From M55B120 sp965549355 (GTDB lineage Bacteria > Actinomycetota > Humimicrobiia > Humimicrobiales > Humimicrobiaceae): a DNA stretch of 13,245 bases. Position 1 is the first letter of the stretch. Each line of letters begins with the position of its first letter. This document shows positions 1-6,040 of this stretch, one piece after another. The stretch covers positions 1-13,245 of the forward strand of contig CBEVGD010000048.1 of the NCBI GenBank assembly GCA_965549355.1, read 5' to 3'. The translations under genes were made by a program, and so were the position numbers. The notes beneath the pieces were generated by a model. The model searched no databases and had not been told where the DNA came from. It saw only the letters and a program-made list of their open reading frames with translations.

Positions 1-40
1 GCTTAAAGGGCTGGGAGCAGATATCAGGCAGGTGAAATGA
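1..40 (+). CDS. murA: C-terminal tail of a gene running in from the left, probably MurA
   Basis: An open frame enters from the left edge and ends at TGA 38-40. Its last residues are LKGLGADIRQVK. This closely resembles the conserved end of UDP-N-acetylglucosamine 1-carboxyvinyltransferase, where MurA proteins typically finish with a K-L-x-x-L-G-A-x-I-x-R-V-like helix. MurA adds enolpyruvate to UDP-GlcNAc in the first committed step of peptidoglycan synthesis, in the cytoplasm. The downstream neighbour is a cell-wall ligase on the same strand, which fits. Only 12 codons are visible, so the call rests on one short motif and the gene could be something else. Confidence 0.5.
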   Translation, partial: LKGLGADIRQVK

Positions 41-70
41 TTGGCATTAAATACATTATTCTTCTATAAT
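41..70 (+). promoter_or_regulatory. Sigma-70-type promoter for the LCP gene
   Basis: A TTGGCA -35 box (41-46) lies directly after the upstream stop codon and is separated by 18 bp from a perfect TATAAT -10 box (65-70). A second TATAAT lies at 82-87 with only a poor -35 (TTCTTC, 59-64). Initiation near 77 would give a leader of about 120 nt before the ATG at 198. The boxes are seen directly; their activity is inferred. Confidence 0.55.
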
Positions 71-96
71 GAAAAATTCGTTATAATGTTTCATTA
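67..96. promoter_or_regulatory. Inverted repeat overlapping the -10 region, possible operator
   Basis: TAATGAAA (67-74) and TTTCATTA (89-96) form a perfect 8-bp inverted repeat. Half-site centres are 22 bp apart, about two helical turns. The left half overlaps the end of the first -10 box and the second TATAAT lies inside the spacer. The geometry suits a dimeric repressor at the LCP promoter. In AT-rich DNA a chance repeat of this size is possible, and no regulator is encoded nearby. Confidence 0.3.
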
Positions 97-197
97 CTTT
101 TTAGGGGATATTATATACTTTTGATTTTTACAGGGTCGCGAATATTCTCCTATAGGTGATAAGCGGCACTATTATTACTTAAGTCTTTATTGTTTAT

Positions 198-2240
198 ATG
201 GCCAAAGATAAGAAAAAGGGACCCGGGAAAAGGGAACCGGTTAAAGACAAGACATGCAGATTTAAAAGACTTCCACGCTATGGGCGGGTCCTTATTATAG
301 TCTTTTCTACTATAATAGCTGCAGCTGCTATTGCAGCAGCAGCATTCTTCATATATATAAATTCGATCAATAATACTATAAACTCCATAAATACCGCCGA
401 GGTCGAGAATATACTGGCTCCGATCGAATCGCCTGAAGAGCCTGTCACTATTCTGATCATGGGAAGGGATAGCCGTGATACTGAGGATGAAAGGGGAAGG
501 GCCGATACCATAATGCTCCTTTACCTCGATCCGAAAGATTCGACCGGGAGCCTCCTTTCGATACCGAGGGATACTCTTGTGGATATACCCGGATACGGGA
601 AGGATAAAATAAATGCCGCTTATGCCTATGGCGGGGAAGAGCTCATGATAAAGACGATACAGGATTTTATCGGAGCTGAGATAAACCATTATGTGACACT
701 TGATTTCCAGGGTTTTGTAGATCTTATAGATGCCATGGGCGGAGTGGATATAACAATTGACCGGCCGCTTGTAGACCCTATGAGCGGGGCCAATCTTTCA
801 CCCGGCGACCATCACCTGACTGGCGAACAGGCTCTTGCATATACCAGGAGCAGGGCAACCGAACTTGGAGATATCGGCAGGATACAGCGCCAGCAGAATC
901 TCTTCAAAGAACTTATAGCGCAGAAGCTTAACGCACAGTACCTTTCCAATGTGCTGCATTATTTCAATATACTGGTTGATAACACCCGCACCGACCTTGA
1001 AGTTCTTACTATACTCAGATATTCAAAAGCGGCCCTTTCCTTTACACCGGAAAGCTTCGGAACCAGTATAATACCCACCCATTCTGACTGGATAGAGGAT
1101 CATACCATTAGTGTTCAGATACCGAACCAGGATGAGGCAAGGGCCATGTGGGAAAGGATACTCGCCGGAGAGGCAGCCAGCAGATATAATGCTGAGTACT
1201 CGGAGATCGATGTCATCAGCGATTCGATGACGGAAGATGCGGTATATACATATCGGATAAAAGTTAAAAACACCGGAACCCTTACCTGGAACAAGAATGG
1301 CGGCAATCCCATATACCTCGGGTACCACTGGATAGACTTCAATACAAAGGAGATAGTGGTATTTGACGGCAAGAGGAGCATAATCTCAGATGATGGTGTC
1401 GATGTCGGGCAGGAAGCAGAATTCGATCTTAAAATAGTGGCCCCTTCAGAGCCCGGGGAATATGTGCTGCAGCTGGACCTTGTCCATGAGGGAGTGACCT
1501 GGTTCTCATATCAGGGCGTGCCGCCCCTGGAGAAATTCGTGTCTATCGGGGTGAGTTATTCGGCGCAGTACAATGAAGACGGAAGTACTCCCAATTACCT
1601 TGACCCGGGACAGGAATGTGAAGTAGAGATCAGGGTAAAGAATACCGGGATGAGCTTCTGGAAGAGCACGGGGGGGAAGAGGTCGGCCCTCGGGACCCAT
1701 TGGATAGACAGGGATACAGGAGAGGTAGTGATATGGGACGGCAATAGGGGGCTCCTTGGTGCGGATACGGAGCATGAGCAGGAGGCAATCGTAAAAATCA
1801 CAATAAAAGCTCCTGATGAGCCCGGCAGATATATACTTCAATATGATATGGTCCATGAGGCAGTGACCTGGTTCTCTGAACAGGGCGTGATACCGCTTGA
1901 GGTTAATATTGATGTGGGCCGGACACTTGATATGTCCATAGTAAAGATTACTTCTGTCCAGATATTTAATGGAAACGGAATAGCAGGAGCTGCAGGAGAG
2001 GCAAAAGACGCCCTTTGCGGCCTGGGCTTTAAAATACATTCCCTTGCCAATGCCAAAAGGTTTGATTTCGAGGAGTCGATTATTATATATAATCCCGGGC
2101 AGGAAGAAGCGGCGGACCAGTTAAAATTAATCTTTGAAAATGCCGATATCTATGAGTATGATAGCGACTGGGCCGGTTACAGCAGCAAGGCGGACCTTGC
2201 GCTTATATTGGGAAAGGATTATAAAGAATATATAGACTAG
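198..2240 (+). CDS. LCP (LytR-CpsA-Psr) cell-wall glycopolymer ligase with two tandem Ig-like repeats and a LytR_C domain
   Basis: LCP enzymes sit in the cytoplasmic membrane facing outward and transfer glycopolymers from undecaprenyl diphosphate to peptidoglycan. Here a basic cytoplasmic N-terminus (1-30) precedes one Ala/Ile-rich transmembrane helix (about 31-54). The LCP domain (about 82-240) has the family signatures: GRDSRD with D91, then R101-x-D103; SIPRDT with R124; DKINAAYAYGG; and YTRSRA...D225-x-GR-x-x-RQQ. Two homologous repeats follow (about 342-443 and 464-566), each with a KNTG turn, a YHWID/THWID strand, an AP-x-EPG-x-Y strand and a VTWFS-x-QGV ending. They resemble NBR1/CARDB-like beta-sandwich modules. 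A LytR_C-like domain (about 572-670) closes the protein. At 680 residues it is much longer than usual LCP proteins (roughly 300-450). The ATG at 198 has no Shine-Dalgarno site but gives a normal membrane anchor. The dehydratase gene follows after 81 bp. The polymer substrate is unknown. Confidence 0.92.
   Translation: MAKDKKKGPGKREPVKDKTCRFKRLPRYGRVLIIVFSTIIAAAAIAAAAFFIYINSINNTINSINTAEVENILAPIESPEEPVTILIMGRDSRDTEDERGRADTIMLLYLDPKDSTGSLLSIPRDTLVDIPGYGKDKINAAYAYGGEELMIKTIQDFIGAEINHYVTLDFQGFVDLIDAMGGVDITIDRPLVDPMSGANLSPGDHHLTGEQALAYTRSRATELGDIGRIQRQQNLFKELIAQKLNAQYLSNVLHYFNILVDNTRTDLEVLTILRYSKAALSFTPESFGTSIIPTHSDWIEDHTISVQIPNQDEARAMWERILAGEAASRYNAEYSEIDVISDSMTEDAVYTYRIKVKNTGTLTWNKNGGNPIYLGYHWIDFNTKEIVVFDGKRSIISDDGVDVGQEAEFDLKIVAPSEPGEYVLQLDLVHEGVTWFSYQGVPPLEKFVSIGVSYSAQYNEDGSTPNYLDPGQECEVEIRVKNTGMSFWKSTGGKRSALGTHWIDRDTGEVVIWDGNRGLLGADTEHEQEAIVKITIKAPDEPGRYILQYDMVHEAVTWFSEQGVIPLEVNIDVGRTLDMSIVKITSVQIFNGNGIAGAAGEAKDALCGLGFKIHSLANAKRFDFEESIIIYNPGQEEAADQLKLIFENADIYEYDSDWAGYSSKADLALILGKDYKEYID
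1221..1895 (+). repeat. Tandem intragenic duplication encoding two beta-sandwich-like modules
   Basis: Two direct, diverged copies lie within the LCP gene, at about 1221-1526 and 1587-1895, with a linker of roughly 20 codons. They are alignable along their length at protein level. The best-preserved stretch is at DNA level: the codons for VHE-G/A-VTWFS-x-QGV (near 1483-1520 and 1852-1889) differ at only a few positions. This points to an internal duplication followed by divergence of the rest. Extracytoplasmic modules of this type usually bind carbohydrate or protein; that role is inferred. Confidence 0.75.
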
Positions 2241-2304
2241 GAGCCTGAGCCCGGTTCTCGGATAGGCTCCCGGAAAGAAAGCTGTTAATTTAGCGGTGCT
2301 TTCT
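2240..2304 (+). terminator. Two hairpins between the LCP and dehydratase genes, atypical terminator
   Basis: GGAGCCT (2240-2246, starting in the stop codon) pairs with AGGCTCC (2264-2270), with an inner GAG/CTC pairing. A second inverted repeat follows, AGAAAGC (2276-2282) with GCTTTCT (2298-2304). Neither is followed by a U-tract, so they are not classical Rho-independent terminators. They could be partial terminators, mRNA processing or stability elements. They leave open whether the two genes are co-transcribed. Confidence 0.35.
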
Positions 2305-2308
2305 ATGT

Positions 2309-2314
2309 TATAAT
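2309..2314 (+). promoter_or_regulatory. -10 box placed for a leaderless or near-leaderless dehydratase mRNA
   Basis: A perfect TATAAT ends 7 nt before the ATG at 2322. The usual start site 6-8 nt after the -10 box would fall at or next to the start codon. No Shine-Dalgarno sequence lies between them. The -35 region is weak (TTAATT at 2285-2290, 18-bp spacer), so the promoter is only suggested. Confidence 0.4.
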
Positions 2315-2321
2315 ATCTGAG

Positions 2322-4235
2322 ATGAATAAGAAATCGACTTTAAAAACAATACTGCAGGTACTTTTTGATATCCTGATCATTTTTTCCTCACTTATAATGG
2401 CATTTTATCTGGGGGGTCAGATTCAGCCCATAGGAAATGAGGACCTCTTTTCACAGTATGGTAGTTTCATTATCTGGTATGCGCTGCTGGTAGTGATATC
2501 GAAGCTTATCATGTTCTGGGTATTCGGCCTTTACAGGAGAGTATGGAAATATGCATCACTTAAGGATATGACTGCCATATTCGGCGCCCTTCTTACGGCA
2601 TCAGCGGCACTTGTGGGCATATTATACCTTTTAAGTTATCCGGTGGCTATATCGGGACTTAATATAAACTTCACATTCCCTTATTTCTCCAGGAGCGTGC
2701 TCATCATTGATTTCTTGCTTGCACTCATACTCATAACAATTTCCAGGTTCTCTGCCAGGTTCTTTAATGAGCTCAGGTTTGGCAATCCCAGGACCAGGAA
2801 AAAAAGGATACTTATCGTGGGTGCCGGCGATGCCGGAGAGATGATAGCAAGGGAGATGATGAGACAGAGGAACAGCGGATATGAGCCTGTGGGATTTCTT
2901 GATGATGATCCTTCCAAGCTCAGAAACAGGATACATGGTATAAAGGTGTTTGGGGCCATCTCTTCTATGGAGGAGCATATAAAAAGGTCGGGAGCGGATG
3001 AAGTGCTTATTGCGATACCTTCGGGTTCGGGAAAGCTGAGAAAGGAAGTGGCAATAAGGGCCAGAGAAGCGGGAGTAAATGCCAGGACCCTTCCGACACT
3101 ATATGAAGTGATTGACGGAAAGACGCATCTCTACCAGGTGAGGGATATAGAGGTCGAGGATATTCTTGGACGCGAGACAGTAAAGACAAGGACAGACGAA
3201 GCAGTATCCCAGTTTAAAGAAAGGACTGTCCTTATAACAGGGGCAGGCGGTTCCATAGGATCGGAGATATGCAGGCAGCTATTAAGGTTTGAACCCGCCA
3301 GGATTATAATGGTTGACCATTCCGAGAACAATCTCTTCTATATAGAAAGTGAATTAAGCAACAAATATAATTATAGTTCGGGCATCCCCATAGTAGCGAA
3401 TATAAAGGATAAGAAGGTGATGAGGTCAGTATTTAAAAAATACAGGCCGGAAGTAGTGTTTCATGCGGCGGCATATAAGCATGTGCCCCTCATGCAGCTT
3501 AATCCTGAAGCCGCAATACAGAATAATTTTATGGGGACAAAAGCTCTTGCAAAAGTCGCAATGGAATATAAGGTAAAGCGTTTTGTACTGCTTTCAAGCG
3601 ATAAGGCAGTAAAGCCAAGGAATATCATGGGCGTCTCAAAGCTTCTGGCAGAGAATTATCTCAAAGCTATAAACGGCAGCAAAGGCACTAAGTTTATAAT
3701 AGTAAGGTTTGGAAATGTCCTGGAGAGCAATGGAAGCGTAATAAATATTTTTAAAGAGCAGATAAGAGCTGGAGGTCCCGTAAGCGTGACCCATCCCGAC
3801 ATGTCCAGGTATATAATGACCATCGCAGAGGCGGCCCAGCTTGCCATACAGACTTCCATTATGGGGGATGAAGGGGAGATGTTCGTTCTGAACATGGGAG
3901 AGCCTATTAATATACTTGAGCTTGCCAGGAATATGATAACACTTTACGGCATGACTCCAGACAAAGATATAGAGATAGTATATACGGGACCCAGAGAGGG
4001 AGAAAAGCTATACGAGGAACTGGCCTCCGATGATGAGGAGCTTATAGCAAGCAGCTTTGAATATATTTATAAGATAAAGGAAAGAGCGGCAAGCAGAAAA
4101 ACTGGTGATGATATGATCAATCTCCTTTTCAATATTGAAAAAGGGTTGCAGCTGCATGACTACAATAATCTTTTTAAGGACCTGAAAAAATTGATCCCGG
4201 ATTTTGACGAGAAGGAAATGTGGTTCAATTTATGA
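2322..4235 (+). CDS. Membrane-bound nucleotide-sugar 4,6-dehydratase, WbpM/PglF/FlaA1-CapD family
   Basis: Long-form members of this short-chain dehydrogenase/reductase family convert UDP-GlcNAc to UDP-6-deoxy-4-keto-hexose, the precursor of bacillosamine-, QuiNAc- or FucNAc-type sugars of surface glycans. The N-terminus has about four transmembrane segments (roughly 10-30, 48-70, 84-110, 122-142). A first Rossmann-like domain follows with ILIVGAGDAGE (163-173). The catalytic SDR domain carries the NAD(P) motif GAGGSIGSE (307-315), AAAYKHVPL (382-390) and SSDKAVKP (425-432). At the active site M436-G-V-S-K440 replaces the usual Y-x-x-x-K, the Ser/Thr-Met-Lys arrangement known for WbpM-like enzymes. 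At 637 residues it is full length for the long form. The start has no Shine-Dalgarno site and a TATAAT box just upstream. The priming transferase gene overlaps its end, so the two are probably translationally coupled. The exact sugar product cannot be read from sequence. Confidence 0.93.
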   Translation: MNKKSTLKTILQVLFDILIIFSSLIMAFYLGGQIQPIGNEDLFSQYGSFIIWYALLVVISKLIMFWVFGLYRRVWKYASLKDMTAIFGALLTASAALVGILYLLSYPVAISGLNINFTFPYFSRSVLIIDFLLALILITISRFSARFFNELRFGNPRTRKKRILIVGAGDAGEMIAREMMRQRNSGYEPVGFLDDDPSKLRNRIHGIKVFGAISSMEEHIKRSGADEVLIAIPSGSGKLRKEVAIRAREAGVNARTLPTLYEVIDGKTHLYQVRDIEVEDILGRETVKTRTDEAVSQFKERTVLITGAGGSIGSEICRQLLRFEPARIIMVDHSENNLFYIESELSNKYNYSSGIPIVANIKDKKVMRSVFKKYRPEVVFHAAAYKHVPLMQLNPEAAIQNNFMGTKALAKVAMEYKVKRFVLLSSDKAVKPRNIMGVSKLLAENYLKAINGSKGTKFIIVRFGNVLESNGSVINIFKEQIRAGGPVSVTHPDMSRYIMTIAEAAQLAIQTSIMGDEGEMFVLNMGEPINILELARNMITLYGMTPDKDIEIVYTGPREGEKLYEELASDDEELIASSFEYIYKIKERAASRKTGDDMINLLFNIEKGLQLHDYNNLFKDLKKLIPDFDEKEMWFNL

Positions 4236-4804
4236 TGAGGATCATTATCAAGAGATGGTTTGATATTATATTCTCGGTACTGGCAATAATGATCCTCATA
4301 CCCCTCTGGATCATTGTCCCTCTTATAATAAAGATCGATTCTCCCGGAAGGGTGGTCTTCAAGCAGAAAAGAGTGGGAAGGGACAGCAAGCTTTTTACCA
4401 TGTACAAATTCAGGTCCATGAAGGAGGGAGTACCCGACCTTCCTGCAGAAGAAGTAGAGGACCATAACAAGATGTATACCAGGTTTGGGGTACTCTTAAG
4501 AAGGTTCAGCATTGATGAGCTTCCGCAGCTTTTCAATGTCTTTAAGGGTGATATGAGTGTTGTCGGACCCAGACCGTCCCATCTGGGCCAGCATGAGCAG
4601 ATAAGGCTCCGGAAGGAATGGGGGACCGATATAATGAGGCCGGGGCTGACGAGCCTTGCTATTATATGGGGGAGGGATGATCTTTCGATCAGCGAAAAGG
4701 ATGAATTTGACCGCCGGTATGTTTTTAAATCCTCGCTTTTTATCGATATTCCGATACTCTTAAGAACAGTAAAGATAGTGCTGACAGGCAAGGGCTCGAA
4801 TTAG
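4220..4804 (+). CDS. Minimal phosphoglycosyl transferase (bacterial sugar transferase, PglC/WcaJ catalytic domain)
   Basis: These monotopic membrane enzymes transfer a sugar-1-phosphate from a UDP-sugar to undecaprenyl phosphate and so start a lipid-linked glycan. The protein has one hydrophobic re-entrant helix with an internal proline (about 14-37, I27-P28). FKQKRVGR follows (47-54), then the MYKFRSM strand, the catalytic D99-E100 dyad in IDELPQL, and GDMSVVGPRP (100-109). With no extra N-terminal membrane domain it is the small PglC type. It overlaps the dehydratase, its likely substrate supplier. The open frame begins at GTG 4220 (16-nt overlap). ATG 4232 gives a classic 4-nt ATGA overlap with the dehydratase stop and 190 residues, and ATG 4235 is a third choice. 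The only Shine-Dalgarno-like site (GAAGGAA, 4211-4217) is too near GTG 4220 and rather far from ATG 4232. I favour 4232 by coupling, but keep the full frame here. Confidence 0.92.
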   Translation: MVQFMMRIIIKRWFDIIFSVLAIMILIPLWIIVPLIIKIDSPGRVVFKQKRVGRDSKLFTMYKFRSMKEGVPDLPAEEVEDHNKMYTRFGVLLRRFSIDELPQLFNVFKGDMSVVGPRPSHLGQHEQIRLRKEWGTDIMRPGLTSLAIIWGRDDLSISEKDEFDRRYVFKSSLFIDIPILLRTVKIVLTGKGSN

Positions 4805-4831
4805 CGGAAAATTAATGCTGTAATTATTATA

Positions 4832-6034
4832 ATGATCAAAGAATGTGCCGCTTATTTTCCTCCTGAAGAAATGGGCACTTCTATATGGTATGATGAGCCC
4901 GGGGTTTTTAATATAGATTTGAAAAGACAGGGGAGTGATTTGCTGCAAATGAATTCCAGGGAAAGAATATTCAAAGCATTAAACAGGGAAATACCGGACA
5001 GGGTCCCGACTTTTGAACTTCTAATCGATGAAGCAAGCATCATGAAGCTTTCGAAGCTTATCCTTGATGGCACCATCGATACTGAGAATATAAAGACAAG
5101 ATTTGGGGAGGAAAGTCGCGACACACTTGAACTCCACTGCAGGATAGCAGAAAAACTTGACCTTGACTCCATTACCACATTTTTTTCAACGGGTCTTAAT
5201 AATATTGATGATAATATTGCGATTGACAGGTTCGGGACAAAGTACCATCTTTCAGAGCACGGCCAGCCGCTCCCTTTTGAAGGGCCAATAAAAAGCATCA
5301 AAGATACAGTGGGATTTGATATGGCGGGGAGCCTGAAAGAGGAAGACTTCAAAGGGCCGGATTATGTGCTTAAAACTGTAAAGAAAGAAAGAGCGGTATT
5401 TCTGCTTCTATCTGATCCATTCAAGTTAAGCTGGAAGCTAAGAGGCGGAATGGAAAACCTGCTTTTTGATTATGTCCTGGATCCGGCTCTTGTACATAAG
5501 CTGGCTTCGATAACTACGGAATTTAACCTTGCTGCAATAGATTATGCGGCCGCTATGGGGATAGATGCAATTGCCGTTGAAGGTGATCTTGCGGGAAGCA
5601 CAAATCTTATAATGTCTCCGGAACACTTCAAGGAATATGTAAAGCCATATCTTGAAAAAATAGTCCAATACGCACACAGCAAAGGTCTTAAGATAATAAA
5701 GCATTCCGACGGCAATATATGGCAGATACTTGATGACCTGATAGACATAGGATTTGACGGCATACATCCCATTCAGCCGCAATGCATGGATATCAGGCAG
5801 GTGAAGGAATATCTAAAGGATAAAGCTTGCATAATAGGAAATATAGACTGTCAGGAACTTCTGCCAAATGGTTCACCCGGAGAGGTCGAGAGTATTGTAA
5901 AAGAGACAATAGAGATCGCTTCCCCCGGCGGAGGCTATATTATAAGCTCATCCAACTCCATACATCCCGGAGTGAAGCCGGAGAACTATATAGCAATGGT
6001 CGGGGCTGTACATAAATACGGCAGGTATGATTGA
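4832..6034 (+). CDS. Uroporphyrinogen decarboxylase (URO-D) superfamily protein, function unknown
   Basis: The fold is a TIM barrel shared by haem-pathway URO-D and corrinoid or CoM methyltransferases (MtaA, CmuA). Family features are NSRERIFKALNREIPDRVP (41-59), a central AIAVEGDLAGS (247-256), H291-S-D-G-N followed by WQILDDLIDIGFDGIHPIQP, then GNIDC (336-340), PGGGYI and SSSNSIHPGVKPENY (362-376 and onward). It lacks the R-x-P-x-W-x-M-R-Q-A-G-R substrate signature of true HemE, and no haem genes are nearby. H-x-D replaces the H-x-C zinc motif of MtaA-type enzymes, so neither activity can be assigned. The family normally begins at NSRERxxxAL, which points to ATG 4949, 13 nt after AGGGGAG (4929-4935). 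The longer frame from ATG 4832 adds 39 residues with coding-like codon choice but has no Shine-Dalgarno site. It lies 27 bp after the transferase, so it may be co-transcribed; its stop is 6 bp from convergent parA. Confidence 0.85.
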   Translation: MIKECAAYFPPEEMGTSIWYDEPGVFNIDLKRQGSDLLQMNSRERIFKALNREIPDRVPTFELLIDEASIMKLSKLILDGTIDTENIKTRFGEESRDTLELHCRIAEKLDLDSITTFFSTGLNNIDDNIAIDRFGTKYHLSEHGQPLPFEGPIKSIKDTVGFDMAGSLKEEDFKGPDYVLKTVKKERAVFLLLSDPFKLSWKLRGGMENLLFDYVLDPALVHKLASITTEFNLAAIDYAAAMGIDAIAVEGDLAGSTNLIMSPEHFKEYVKPYLEKIVQYAHSKGLKIIKHSDGNIWQILDDLIDIGFDGIHPIQPQCMDIRQVKEYLKDKACIIGNIDCQELLPNGSPGEVESIVKETIEIASPGGGYIISSSNSIHPGVKPENYIAMVGAVHKYGRYD

Positions 6035-6040
6035 GATCGA

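Noticed and set aside
20..36. Exact 17-base match between 20-36 and 5789-5805
   Set aside because: In both places it encodes D-I-R-Q-V-K in frame at the same codons. It is best explained by the same residues with biased codon use, and flanking bases do not continue the match.
86..124. Twelve-codon upstream open frame in the LCP leader
   Set aside because: It has no Shine-Dalgarno site and its start overlaps the inverted repeat and second TATAAT. A frame this short is expected by chance.
1506..2039. Open frame of 177 codons antisense to the LCP repeats
   Set aside because: It lies wholly within the coding region for conserved LCP repeats and has no start signal or recognisable domain.
4225..4791. 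Long open frame on the minus strand opposite the sugar transferase (188 codons)
   Set aside because: The plus-strand frame has all catalytic motifs of a known family. The antisense product shows no recognisable motif and low-complexity Ser/Ile/Leu composition typical of a shadow frame.
4832..6034. Uroporphyrinogen decarboxylase HemE of haem synthesis
   Set aside because: The N-terminal substrate-binding signature of HemE is missing and there are no other haem genes nearby, so only a superfamily call is justified.
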